DNA from: Bin80 sp965215475
GTDB lineage: Bacteria; Bacteroidota; Rhodothermia; Rhodothermales; Bin80
Direction of reading: 5' to 3'
Assembly: GCA_965215475.1 (NCBI GenBank)
Contig: OZ244061.1
Location: 62,001-126,000 of the forward strand
DNA length: 64,000 nt
The position numbers and the translations under genes were made by a program. The notes under the pieces were generated by a model. That model saw only the letters and a list, made by a program, of their open reading frames with translations, was not told the origin of the DNA and did not search any database. Shown piece after piece: positions 1 through 9,119 of the stretch. Each line of letters opens with the position of its first letter. Position 1 is the first letter of the stretch.

Positions 1-705
1 CGCGCAGATGATTTGCCTTCTGTCCATGGCCAACAGACCTCAATTGTCTATGAAATGGAACCGAGCAGGTTACCAAGTGGAGCGGATCCAAAGCAAACTG
101 GATTTTTGTGGCAACTCCAGGATTCCTACATTCTCACCCAACTCAGTAATGGGATCTTGGTGGTAGATCAGTATGCTGCTCATCAGAGAATTCTTTTCGA
201 AAGTGCCCTGGAAGATTTGCGCTCGGGATCAGGTTTTTCACAGCAACTCCTGTTTCATCATTTGATCTGTCTGACAGAGCAGGATTGCCAACTCTTGCGT
301 GAACTGGATCCACTTGCAAAAGCACTGGGGTTTGACTACACAATATCTGAAAACCGTACGGTAACGGTTCGAGGAGTACCCTCACACATAAAGGTTGGAG
401 CTGAAAAGGAACTTCTTCAGTCAATCCTTGATGGGTATAAAGAAGGTTCTGAGGCAGAGTTAGGTCCCCTTCCCGCAGAAGAAAAAATGGCTAGAAGCCT
501 TGCCATACGTGGAGCGATACAGCCAGGCGTAAAGTTGAATGACGATGAAATGCGGACCCTGATTGATCGTCTTTTTGAATGTAAAGAACCTTACCGAACT
601 CCGGGAGGAAAGCCCACGCTTATTCAAGTTACTTTTGAAGAGTTGAACAGGAGGTTTGATCAGCGAATGACAGATCATGAGGAGCTGGATGAAATCATTC
701 CGTGA
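1..705 (+). CDS. mutL: DNA mismatch repair protein MutL, C-terminal part (5' end outside window)
   Basis: The frame is open from base 1, so this is the 3' end of a gene that starts upstream; the first in-window start-like codon (TTG at 13) is not the true start. MutL couples MutS mismatch recognition to strand nicking and excision. The visible part is the C-terminal dimerisation domain: the YILTQLSNGILVVDQ strand pair, the DQYAAHQRILFE segment that corresponds to the DQHAAHERILYE block, and the terminal GGKPTLIQVTFEELNRRF. The endonuclease-type residues are altered: Q replaces the first E of DQHAxxExxxxE, and the zinc-site motifs ACR and CPHGRP appear as AIR and TPGGKP. It overlaps tilS by 29 bp. 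mutS lies 17 kb away on the same strand. Identity is secure; loss of nuclease activity is inferred from the motifs. Confidence 0.93.
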   Translation, partial: RADDLPSVHGQQTSIVYEMEPSRLPSGADPKQTGFLWQLQDSYILTQLSNGILVVDQYAAHQRILFESALEDLRSGSGFSQQLLFHHLICLTEQDCQLLRELDPLAKALGFDYTISENRTVTVRGVPSHIKVGAEKELLQSILDGYKEGSEAELGPLPAEEKMARSLAIRGAIQPGVKLNDDEMRTLIDRLFECKEPYRTPGGKPTLIQVTFEELNRRFDQRMTDHEELDEIIP

Positions 706-2032
706 TCGGGTTGCAGATTATATGAAGCAAACCGGTCAGGCCAAGACCGAGAAACATGTCCTGATAGGAGTAAGTGGAGGGGTTGATTCGGTGGTGCTTC
801 TGGATGTATTCGATCGTTTAGGATTTGAGTGTGAGGTGATCCATGTAAATTTTCAGTTACGTGGCTCGGAATCAGACAGGGATGAAAAATTTGTAGTGGA
901 TCTGTGTGCCCAGCGAGGATTCAAACTTCATGTCCATCAAGCTCCTGTGGAACCTGACACCGCAGGAAATAAACGCTCGGTACAAATGATCGCGCGTGAG
1001 ATTCGATATTCTTTATTTGCAAAAACAGCTTCCAAGCAGCAGATCGCAAGTGTTGCGGTAGGGCATCATTGTGATGATCAAGCTGAATCCTTGCTCATCA
1101 ATCTTAATCGAGGAACCGGGCTGGAAGGAATTGCGGGAATGCGGCCAGTGCGAAGTTTGGACGCATCATGTAATCTAATTCGGCCACTACTTGCGGAAAC
1201 CAGAGAATCTATTCGTGCTTATGCGGAGGCTCGGCATCTTGAGTGGCGTGAAGATACAAGCAATCAGGATGAGAAGTATCTTCGGTCCAGGCTGCGAGCC
1301 AAGGTAATGCCACATTTGAATGCCGAGGCACTTGCTCGCAGCTGTAATTTAGTCGGGCAGTGGGTTGACCAATGTATTGTCCCGGCAATTACGGAGAATT
1401 TTGATGAGGCCTCCCATGGACAATCCCTGAAGATCTCCTATCTAGAAAAGTTGCCGAGCATACTGGCTCAGCGATTGGTGATTGAGGCACTTCGTCGTTG
1501 GATCCCACGGGCCTCGGCAGATGAAGCCATCGCGCAACGAATTATTGCTCTAATTCCTATGCAGTCAGGGAAACGTATTGAGGTAGGCGGGGGAGTCGTG
1601 TGGCGGGATCGAAATGATCTCACTTTTTCCGCTTTCATGGAGCACGAGAAAATGAAAAGATTTAGGCTATTTGGAAATTCGAGTCCGATACCCATCCCTG
1701 GGGGGAAGCTCCGGCTTGATCTGACTCCTACCAAACCGAGACGCTTTACTGATTCAGATGAAGCGTGGCTGGATGCAGATCAATTAACCATACCTTTAAC
1801 GGTTCGTACATGGGAGGAGGGAGATCGAATTCGTCCCTTAGGAATGAAGGGGACAAAGAAGATCAGCGACCTGATCACGGACATCGGGATTTCGGCGTCG
1901 AAGCGAAAAGATACAATCGTAGTGTGCAGTGAGCAAGAAATTGTATGGGTGGTGGGGTATCGGCTCTCGGATACATTTCGGATTACGGATAAAACTAGAA
2001 ACTATGTCAGACTCTATTTCGAACGAGATTGA
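677..2032 (+). CDS. tilS: tRNA(Ile)-lysidine synthase
   Basis: TilS attaches lysine to C34 of the CAU-anticodon tRNA-Ile, an ATP-dependent step that switches the tRNA from Met to Ile decoding in the cytoplasm. The 451-residue product has the N-type ATP pyrophosphatase PP-loop SGGVDS at residues 33-38. It also has the downstream VGHHCDDQAES and NLNRGTGLEGIAGM segments and the C-terminal TilS domain with RTWEEGDRIRPLGMKGTKKISD. Full length matches the family. The start at 677 lies inside mutL, and an alternative ATG is at 689. Its 3' end overlaps hpt by 29 bp, so mutL-tilS-hpt is probably one transcript. A fragment of the segment 1592-1745 recurs in decayed form at 7750-7911. Confidence 0.95.
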   Translation: MRSWMKSFRDRVADYMKQTGQAKTEKHVLIGVSGGVDSVVLLDVFDRLGFECEVIHVNFQLRGSESDRDEKFVVDLCAQRGFKLHVHQAPVEPDTAGNKRSVQMIAREIRYSLFAKTASKQQIASVAVGHHCDDQAESLLINLNRGTGLEGIAGMRPVRSLDASCNLIRPLLAETRESIRAYAEARHLEWREDTSNQDEKYLRSRLRAKVMPHLNAEALARSCNLVGQWVDQCIVPAITENFDEASHGQSLKISYLEKLPSILAQRLVIEALRRWIPRASADEAIAQRIIALIPMQSGKRIEVGGGVVWRDRNDLTFSAFMEHEKMKRFRLFGNSSPIPIPGGKLRLDLTPTKPRRFTDSDEAWLDADQLTIPLTVRTWEEGDRIRPLGMKGTKKISDLITDIGISASKRKDTIVVCSEQEIVWVVGYRLSDTFRITDKTRNYVRLYFERD

Positions 2033-2555
2033 GGTTATTCATGGCCGGCATCTGAAACTGTTCAAAGATGCAGATGCGATTGCAGTACGTGTTCGGGAAA
2101 TCGGACAAACATTAACGCACACGCATCAGGAATATCGTCCAATTGTAATCGGTTTAATGCAGGGAGCATTCATCTTCACGGCAGACTTGGTTCGCGCCAT
2201 AAAGCTTCCATGTATCGTTGATTTTTGGCGCTTGAGTTCATACGGAGACCGAATGACAAGTACTCAGACCATCCAAGAAATCATGCCACCAACCGTACCT
2301 CTTCGGGATGAACATGTGATTCTGGTGGAAGATGTTGTGGACTCCGGTCGAACGCTAACCTATGTACGCCAACAGCTTTCCAAGTATGGACCCAAATCCG
2401 TGACCATTGTTTCCTTGGTCAAAGTGGAAGCGAGTCCGATTGAAGTGGATCATGTGGGCTTCATTTCTAGTGGAGAATTCATTGTGGGATATGGTTTAGA
2501 TATTGCCCAGGAGCTTCGCGAGTTGCCTGCACTGTACTACCTCAAGGCTAGTTAA
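2004..2555 (+). CDS. hpt: Hypoxanthine phosphoribosyltransferase
   Basis: This purine-salvage enzyme transfers phosphoribose from PRPP to hypoxanthine or guanine. The start is placed at ATG 2004 (MSDSISNEIEV), giving 183 aa, the usual HPRT length; the frame stays open upstream, but that extension lies inside tilS. The PRPP-binding motif VILVEDVVDSGRT is at residues 105-117, and LMQGAFIFTADL and FRL-like SSYGD segments precede it. The gene overlaps tilS by 29 bp. tilS-hpt linkage is common in bacteria. Its 3' part and about 55 bp downstream are repeated at 12573-12950 with about 95% identity. Relative to that copy it lacks one codon (LREL instead of LRREL) near the C-terminus. Confidence 0.94.
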   Translation: MSDSISNEIEVIHGRHLKLFKDADAIAVRVREIGQTLTHTHQEYRPIVIGLMQGAFIFTADLVRAIKLPCIVDFWRLSSYGDRMTSTQTIQEIMPPTVPLRDEHVILVEDVVDSGRTLTYVRQQLSKYGPKSVTIVSLVKVEASPIEVDHVGFISSGEFIVGYGLDIAQELRELPALYYLKAS

Positions 2556-2589
2556 TAGCTACAAAACAGACATTTCAAAGAGTAGATAT

Positions 2590-2723
2590 ACCAATATATC
2601 AATTTCCAAGGGGGAGATTCATTTTTCTTAGGTGAAACTTTTGAATTTTCCTAGACTATGACGCTAGTCATGGGCATTTTTTCACCTAAGCATTTCATAC
2701 AATTGTATGAAATGTATATTGGT
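2590..2723. repeat. Nested inverted repeats, including a perfect 24-bp palindrome
   Basis: Three inverted repeats lie in the gap between hpt and the lipoprotein gene. ACCAATATA (from 2590) pairs with TATATTGGT (to 2723). CTTAGGTGAAA (2627-2637) pairs perfectly with TTTCACCTAAG (2680-2690), and between them GACTA/TAGTC can form a small stem. A perfect 24-bp palindrome with half-site CATTTCATACAA occupies 2691-2714. It could act as a bidirectional terminator, an operator or a small structured element. No poly-T tract follows, so a simple intrinsic terminator is not obvious. Confidence 0.6.
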
Positions 2724-3515
2724 AGTATCCCCAACTTTATGTACCATAATAGTCCTATTTCCCCCTAAAGTCCAATGGTTCGAAGTAGAATAAAGTACCC
2801 CTCACTCTCATTGCCCATTGCTATACTACTCATTCTATTGAGTTCATGCAGAGTTTCTGAGGAAGAGCAGAGAGTTGTTCATCCTGTTTCAAGCCTGATT
2901 GCTGGTATGGATGACAGTCATAATTTTGATTCATCTGACCATGATTCCGAAGATCTCCAAGATGCTAGAGTATTAGCTCAAAACCTGTTGTCTTCGGAAA
3001 AGATACTAACACTTGGGGTAGTAGAAGGGGAGCCATACGAGATATTTGGTCATATTTCTGCTATGAAATTAGATTCTGCAGGGAATATGTATATACTGGA
3101 TAGTCAATACAGTGAAGTAAGGGTATTTAATTCAGAAGGTGTGTTTCTCTATTCGGTGGGAAGTGAGGGTAGAGGTCCAGGTGAGTTTTTATGCCTAAGG
3201 ACATGGAAGTTGACTCCAGTGAGCGAATTATTGTAGTCGATAGAGCTCGCCGAAAGACAATTTTCGAACGAACGGGTGGCACACATCAGTATGAGGAGAC
3301 TATGACTCTACCTGTCATTCCATTCAAACTATGCCATCAAGAAGAGATCTTGTATGTTCAGAGTTTTTCTTTTGGAGAACTTTCGAATGTGATTTTTTCT
3401 TATTCATCGGATGGAGATAGTTTAGGTGCTTTTGGTGCCTTATACAAATCCCCATCTGACATGGTGCAGCTCGTCTTCAGTGAAGGTCATATTGCATGTT
3501 CGCGTCACCCTAGCC

Positions 3516-6050
3516 CTGCCTTGTTATCAATACTTATATTTGACAATAAAACTTTTATTGCGTATTCTTGTGTTATTCTTCACTTTACTATGCAAAAAAT
3601 GCAAGTACAGCAAACCATTTTAGCGACTCTTCGGAGCGATTTGCCGACCTTGTCCGAGCTCGTCACCTCAAATCAGGACAAGAGTCGTCAGGCTCTCGGG
3701 AAACTGATTTGTTCAAAGTTCAAGTTGTTGAATACCAAGGGACGACCTCGTATTTCCGGTTGCATGAAGGCGTTATATGTTCTGGAAGAGGAAGGACATG
3801 TTTCGCTTCCCAAGCCTCAGACGGCTTCCTTTGTTCGTGGTCCGCGTCTACTGGAGGAAAGTGTTCCAGCCCCGGTTGACGTTCCCGCAGATGTGCGGCA
3901 GATTCAGGATTTGGAGATTCTTCTGGTCACGGGTTCGCAGGCTCGTGCAATCTGGAATACGCTTCTCGCTCGGGAGCACCCAAAAGGAACGACTACATTT
4001 GCGGGTGCTCAGGTGCGGTATTTGATTCGGAGTACCTCTGGGTACCTGGGTGCGGTGGGCTTTTCCGCCGCGGCATTGCATCTAGGGGCACGCGATGCCT
4101 GGATGGCATGGGATCTCAGCACCCGTATGCAAAACCTGTATCGTGTCGCGAACCTCAGTCGGTTTTTGATCCGCCCAGAGATTCGTTGCAAGAATTTGGC
4201 GAGTTCCATCTTAGCACGCGTTTTGCATCGACTTCCCTCTGATTTTATGGCCCGCTATGATTATGCGCCCTATGTGGTAGAAACGTTTGTGGGTCCAGAC
4301 TACGATGGAACTTGTTTTCGGGCTGCGGGATTTCACTATCTAGGGAGTACAAAGGGACAGGGACGGCATGCGTCGGCTACGGATGCGCCCAAGTCAAAGA
4401 AAAAGATATTTGCCTATGAGTTGGATCCAAACTGGCGTACACACCTGGGGGTTCCCTTTGTGGACTTATATCCGCGTCTGGAGCCGGGCACTGGATTGGA
4501 TGCGGACCACTGGGCGAATCAGGAGTTTGGCCGTGCAGAGCTTGGGGATCGTCGTCGCACGGCCCGCTTGGTCAAAAGTGTACGTCTGATGGCCAACACG
4601 GTCGGTACACCTGGCACGGCATCCCCCAAGCGCGATTCCGCGGCACTTCAGGGGTACTACAGGTTCTTTGCAAAGGCCGATGAACTCGGCATTTCCAATG
4701 AGGATATTCATGCCCCGCATTTGCAACGGACCATTGAGCGAATGCGAACCCAAGAGACGGTGCTTTTTATTCAGGATGGCACCAAACTCTCGTTCACGAT
4801 GCGAACCAATACAGAGGGCTTTGATGTCATTGGAGAAAACCAGACCAGTGCAAAGGCCTACGGAATTCGTCTCCATGCAACGATTGCCGTGAGTGCAGAG
4901 GAAGGACTTCCATTAGGGATCGTGAACTGCAGTTATGGGAAACAGACCCCAAAAACACAGACTTGGCTGGATGGACTGCATGCGGTTGAGAAAGCCAGCG
5001 AAACGCTGCCTCGCAAAACTCGTGCAATTTGTGTGATGGACCGAGAGGCCGATGCATTTGAGATTTTGTCCGAGCAGCGCGCCTTACAGCGAACCGAGAT
5101 TTTGGTGCGGGCCAAACATGACCGTGTGCTGGACAAGTCCAAAAACACCCGACTTTTCAGGACCATGCGAAAGGGATCGCCTGCCGGGCTAGTAGAGTTG
5201 AAGGTGGAGGATTTGAGTCGTCGGATGAAATCGGGGCGTGTGACCAGTGAAGGTCGGCCGGGCCGAAATGCGCGTATGGAAATTCGCTTCCGTAAAGTGA
5301 TGCTTCCCCCAACCAAGGATCCAGCGCACGCTCCCATGCCCGTTTGGGGGGTCCATCTACGTGAACTTAATCCACCTGAGGATGCAAAGCCGATTGAATG
5401 GTATTTGGTAACGACACAAGAGGTTACAAGCCTGAAAGAGGCACAGCAGATGATTAACTATTACAAGTTGCGCTGGCGTGTGGAAGATACCTTTCGGGTG
5501 CTCAAGAGTGGCTGTAAGGTAGAAAAGTTACGGTTCCAGAAACCAAAGGTCCTGCATCGGGTACTGACGGTATACATGATTATTACCTGGCGCATCATGC
5601 TAATGACTCTAATGGGACGTGTGGCGGGGGACTTGGAGATGGAGGTGTTTTTCAGAGGATCCGAGGCGAAGATGCTCCAAGTCTATGCTGAGAATTATCG
5701 ACTTCCTGTTCCCACAAACGTATCTTCGGCTATCCTGACGGTGGCGATGATGGGGGGCTATATGAACCGTAAACATGATCCACCGCCCGGTCATGAGATC
5801 ATGTGGCGTGGCTATTCAAGTTTGCAGATCCGCGCCGTTGCGTATGAGGAGTTGGAAGCCATAGGTAAAGTAAACTGGTAGAGAATCCGTCTGTGTAGAC
5901 CGGTTGATTCAAGAGTATTTTTCCAGGACTTCAACTCGGAAATCATGCTGAAATGGAATGGTCTGGAAGGCTATACCATACAAATTCTTGAAATTTGTGA
6001 TGGATCTACGCATACTTAATTGTCAAAATATACTTTTGGCTACAGGGCAG
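3516..6050 (+). mobile_element. IS4-type (ISPepr1-like) insertion sequence, copy A
   Basis: The element is 2,535 bp and is flanked by a perfect 8-bp target duplication, ccctagcc (3508-3515 and 6051-6058). Its imperfect terminal inverted repeats start CTGCCTTGT on the left and, read inwards, CTGCCCTGT on the right; both continue into an AT-rich TTTGACAAT block. It carries one gene, the transposase at 3590-5881. Copy B at 9120-11654 has the same length, and I saw only four base differences, so the copies are very recent. Family placement rests on the DDE/YREK transposase and on element size. Confidence 0.93.
3590..5881 (+). CDS. DruA-domain / Tn5-like DDE transposase, copy A
   Basis: This 763-aa transposase should catalyse cut-and-paste movement of its IS. 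Residues ~10-290 resemble the DruA (former DUF4338) domain of Druantia defence systems, with GYLGAVGFSAAALHLGARD and CKNLASSILARVL. Residues ~307-370 match the Tn5-type N-terminal DNA-binding domain (ANQEFGRAELGDRRRTARL). The DDE core follows: D396 (FIQDGTK), D484 (CVMDREAD) and E632 in the IS4-family signature Y625-R628-E632-K639. The start is set at ATG 3590, because the frame upstream belongs to the interrupted lipoprotein gene. Copy A differs from copy B at residue 253 (S versus R) and 404 (M versus T). The frame is intact, so it may be active. The role of the DruA part is unknown; target binding is my guess. Confidence 0.9.
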   Translation: MQKMQVQQTILATLRSDLPTLSELVTSNQDKSRQALGKLICSKFKLLNTKGRPRISGCMKALYVLEEEGHVSLPKPQTASFVRGPRLLEESVPAPVDVPADVRQIQDLEILLVTGSQARAIWNTLLAREHPKGTTTFAGAQVRYLIRSTSGYLGAVGFSAAALHLGARDAWMAWDLSTRMQNLYRVANLSRFLIRPEIRCKNLASSILARVLHRLPSDFMARYDYAPYVVETFVGPDYDGTCFRAAGFHYLGSTKGQGRHASATDAPKSKKKIFAYELDPNWRTHLGVPFVDLYPRLEPGTGLDADHWANQEFGRAELGDRRRTARLVKSVRLMANTVGTPGTASPKRDSAALQGYYRFFAKADELGISNEDIHAPHLQRTIERMRTQETVLFIQDGTKLSFTMRTNTEGFDVIGENQTSAKAYGIRLHATIAVSAEEGLPLGIVNCSYGKQTPKTQTWLDGLHAVEKASETLPRKTRAICVMDREADAFEILSEQRALQRTEILVRAKHDRVLDKSKNTRLFRTMRKGSPAGLVELKVEDLSRRMKSGRVTSEGRPGRNARMEIRFRKVMLPPTKDPAHAPMPVWGVHLRELNPPEDAKPIEWYLVTTQEVTSLKEAQQMINYYKLRWRVEDTFRVLKSGCKVEKLRFQKPKVLHRVLTVYMIITWRIMLMTLMGRVAGDLEMEVFFRGSEAKMLQVYAENYRLPVPTNVSSAILTVAMMGGYMNRKHDPPPGHEIMWRGYSSLQIRAVAYEELEAIGKVNW

Positions 6051-6492
6051 CCCTAGCCGGATTATTTATGCTTCGGGACTGCTTCCGGTAATCTATAGCT
6101 ATTCACTTGAGGGGGAGATTCAATGGGTCGCAAAAATCTCAGATTTCAAGGCACTTGAGGTTGCAGAAAATAAGCGGGGGGATTCAGGACAATCTGAAGT
6201 ATCTATGAATTTACGTTCCAGCATACATGATCAAATATCGGGAATTATCGCTCTGCCTCAAAAATATGCAATTGTTCAGGTAGCATCTATAACCCCTGAG
6301 AGTATAGATAGGGAGGGCGAGAGATACGCTGTGCTTCGGTCATATGTCATGCTATCTGAGAGTGGAAAAGCAGTTTATATAGGGGATTCGTTACCGGTAA
6401 TTAAGGCGATTACAAAAGATCATCTTTATGTTACACGCTCCTCACCATGCCCCCAAGTATCAGTATACAGTTACAATAACGTCAGTGAATAA

Positions 6493-6815
6493 TTTTCCTA
6501 GGTTCTATCACGACTTGTGTGGAACCAATCGCTTATGAAAAAAAATATCAGACCACAAAATTCAAGCGATATAGTGCGCAGCGGGCAAGGAAAGAGAAAA
6601 AGGCACGTAAGCGAATCCGAACAAGAAAACGTGGTGCCTTGACTCCGAAGAAGCCGATACGAAAAAGGACATAGAGGTCAAGGATTGTCAAACATTGCTA
6701 ATCGGAATAGAGAAGGACAAACCTCTCGACTGAGAATCATATCCAATAATGTGTTTGCAGATGTGGAAAGATCGGATTATCGTATACTGGAACGAGAATT
6801 CTCTGGAACCGTAAT
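6493..6815 (+). other. Gap with only small, weakly supported open frames
   Basis: No convincing gene was found. A 51-codon frame from GTG 6519 to 6674 would encode a strikingly basic peptide (many Lys/Arg, ending PIRKRT), and a 36-codon ATG frame overlaps it. Neither has a recognisable family. The stretch may be the decayed 5' neighbour of the DUF4325 gene. Confidence 0.3.
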
Positions 6816-7187
6816 ATGTTGGGAGCACCCGGACGAGACATTACCTTCATGATCAATAACATCACTAATCAGGACATGACCATATACGTACGTGAGTTTA
6901 CCCTTACTCCAGGACCGCGTCTGGAGGAAGATGGTAATTATTCTGGTGAGGAATTTCGTGAAAAATATCTTCTGCCCAGATTTCGTGAAGCTGTTAAGAA
7001 GAACATTCGCTTGAATGTCAATCTGGAAAAAACGAAGGGGTATGCTTCCTCCTTCTTAGAAGAGGCCTTTGGAGGTCTCATACGTAAGGGGTGTAAAAAG
7101 AAAGATGTTAAAAAATATCTGAGGGTACACTCGAGCGATAGGCCTTGGTACGTATCAGAAGTTAGTAGATACATAGATGAGGCATAA
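6816..7187 (+). CDS. STAS-like DUF4325 domain protein
   Basis: The 123-aa product contains the DUF4325 (STAS-like) core: a predicted strand followed by GYASSFLEEAFGGLIRKG, matching the family's pattern of a tSSFldEafGgL helix start. DUF4325 proteins are STAS-fold relatives often encoded beside HATPase-type or membrane signalling proteins; their biochemical role is poorly known. ATG 6816 gives the longest frame, but ATG 6849 (MINNITNQD) is also reasonable because the N-terminal 11 residues look unlike the family. The next gene, starting 45 bp downstream, encodes a small membrane protein that may be its partner. The pair sits in an accessory region between two copies of a recent IS. Confidence 0.7.
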   Translation: MLGAPGRDITFMINNITNQDMTIYVREFTLTPGPRLEEDGNYSGEEFREKYLLPRFREAVKKNIRLNVNLEKTKGYASSFLEEAFGGLIRKGCKKKDVKKYLRVHSSDRPWYVSEVSRYIDEA

Positions 7188-7232
7188 TTAGATAGTGCCT
7201 TTCTATTTGATCGTAACCTTGGGTTTTATGTT

Positions 7233-7697
7233 ATGGGATGGTCTTTGAACCTAGAAATCGGGTTACTGGAAATTGCGGATCTAGTACTGACATTTGTGCT
7301 TGCGTTATTGGTTGTTAAAATTGGATGGCGTTTCACAAATGTGAGAGCGGGTAAGGATCTCATTCTTGAAGAAGGAAAGAAAATCATTCAGGTGTGTGAT
7401 TAGATTAGAAAGGCTCTGAGAAAGATCCCGTATTCAGAAATTCCCAAATTTGAAGATTTTACCGAGTACTTGGACGATCTTGGTAACTACTTGTATAACT
7501 GTAAGAAAATGTATATTAACATGAGCAAAAGATCGGCGAATATCAAGATGAACTATTTAGATATAGCCTATCAAAAATTACGTGAAGACTTGTCAGGAGA
7601 CACAAGTAAAGAAGACGTAACTGCTCTCAATGCGATTAACCGACTTCGGAAATTCGAGGATAAGATAATAGATCTTTTGGTTGATGTGAATCATTGA
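7233..7697 (+). pseudogene. Small single-pass membrane protein gene with an in-frame TAG
   Basis: From ATG 7233 the frame encodes one hydrophobic helix (DLVLTFVLALLVVKIGW) followed by a charged helical stretch. It stops at an amber codon at 7401-7403 after 56 residues. The same frame then stays open to the TGA at 7697, encoding another 97 mostly helical residues (IRKALRKIPYSEIPKFEDF onward). The simplest reading is one gene of 154 codons with a nonsense mutation. Two separate small genes are also possible, the second starting at TTG 7470. I know no family for it. The position directly after the DUF4325 gene suggests a membrane-anchored partner. Confidence 0.5.
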
Positions 7698-7749
7698 GCG
7701 ACAGTTTGAGGAGATATCTGCACTGCCCTGCATCTCGTACAATATACAG

Positions 7750-7968
7750 GGAGTAGTCTGGCGGGATCGAAATGATCTCACTTTTTCTGCGTCCATGGGG
7801 CACGAGAAAACGATACGATCCCAACTACTTGGAAATTCAAGTCCGATACCCATTCTTGGTGGGAAGCTCGGGCTTGATCTGACTCTTACCAAACCTGGAC
7901 GCTTAGCAGATTTGGTACGCGCGATAAAGCTCCCATGTATCGTTGATTTTTGGCGCTTGAGTTCATTC
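7750..7968 (+). pseudogene. Decayed tilS-hpt duplicate, 5' remnant
   Basis: Bases 7750-7911 resemble tilS 1592-1745 (shared GNSSPIP and GGKL segments in translation) with clear divergence. At about 7912 the sequence jumps without warning to the hpt segment that starts near 2186 (LVRAIKLPCIVDFWRL), so about 440 bp covering the tilS end and the hpt start are missing. The hpt part ends at the IS1634-type element and continues at 12573. Confidence 0.85.
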
Positions 7969-9119
7969 CAAAACTTAACCCTATTTTTTTCTGAAAAAAA
8001 GCACAGATTTCCCGCACCATTTGGATGGATTTTTTAAAAAATGATGTTGTTCAAGGAGCAACGGCGGGCGTCTGATTCGGTTTGATGAACCGAATCAACA
8101 CAGAGACTTCATCTTCAGAAGTTGGAACACTTGACGTTGGGTCGGGGTCAGTTCATTGTCCACAAACTTCACTTCGTGATCCTCGTCGGCCTTTATGTTT
8201 AGAACGCCCGTTACACGGCATACCCCAGAGAGTTCTTCCATGATGGACTCAAAACTCTTGGGTCTTTCCGCGTCTTTGGTCTTCTTGTTGTGTGCGTTCC
8301 TCTTTGCATTCTTGACCGGCTCCACCATATTCTCTCTCTGGGCTCTTTTTGCTTCCAGATCCTCTTCGGCAAACGTGATGGGGGCAAGTTTCTTTCGTAG
8401 ATGGTATTCTACATAATAGGCCAGCATACATAAAAAGACATGAGCAATGACCCGCTCGGATTTGACATGATGGATGGGGCGTACGCGCAGGGAGATGGAT
8501 TTCATCACGCGGAAGGCGCGCTCTACGGTGGACCATCGTTGGTAATCCGACACCAACTGCTCAGCGGGCTGTTTCAAGCTGGACCGGATCGCATAAACCC
8601 CATCCAGACGCTCGGCCTTCTGAATCGCCTCCACATTGTGGGTATACGAGAAATACCCTTCCTCGATCTCCAGGAGATAGAATTTCTTTAATTTGTGTTT
8701 TCCCAGTGCACGCTCCACGCGCATTCCAATCTTGGCCTTATCTTTGAGTCGACCTGGGGTACGGGTGGTTGCCGCCAGGATCTGGTCTAATTTCTGGTCG
8801 GCCTTCGCCAAGAGATCCTCACGGGTTTTCTTGGTCTTTGCCGCCTGAAAGGGGTTCCTGCAGAGCACGAGGCGTTCCTTGGGATAGAGATCGCTTTGAA
8901 TCTCCACCAGATCCTGTTGGTCAAACAAGCTCATTTGCGTTTTCTCTTGCTCCACCACCTCACGGATCTCCTGTTTTTGCATGCCCGTAATCCAATCCAA
9001 CCCCACAGGGATGATCTCCTCCTGAATCTGTTTCTGCTTCAACAGTCCACGATCTCCGACCAAGATCACATGCTTGAATCCAAAGGTATTCTGGAGCTTG
9101 GAGATCTGAGCGCCAAGGG

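Larger units (their letters stand above)
2775..6492 (+). pseudogene. Six-bladed beta-propeller lipoprotein gene, broken by a frameshift and an IS insertion
   Basis: The gene starts at 2775 with a lipoprotein signal (hydrophobic stretch ending LLSSC, Cys about residue 25). The propeller-type repeats that follow include YILDSQYSEVRVFNSEG and GRGPGEF. Two lesions break it. Near 3186-3190 the frame jumps, consistent with loss of one T from a T-run: GEFL continues as MPKDMEVDSSERIIVVDR in another frame. At 3515/6051 a 2,535-bp IS is inserted, and the coding frame resumes with RIIYASGLLPVIYSYS up to the stop at 6492. Removing the IS and one copy of the 8-bp duplication and restoring one base gives 392 codons, a normal size for such secreted propeller proteins of Bacteroidota relatives. 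The exact ligand is unknown. Confidence 0.82.

Noticed and set aside
3180..3195. Programmed ribosomal frameshift at the T-run of the lipoprotein gene
   Set aside because: No slippery heptamer or downstream structure was seen, and the gene is also broken by an IS; a one-base deletion is simpler.
3191..5881. A single 896-residue frame joining propeller sequence to the transposase
   Set aside because: The first ~110 residues belong to the interrupted lipoprotein gene and the terminal repeat of the IS; the transposase start at 3590 is shared with copy B. The fusion is a by-product of the insertion.
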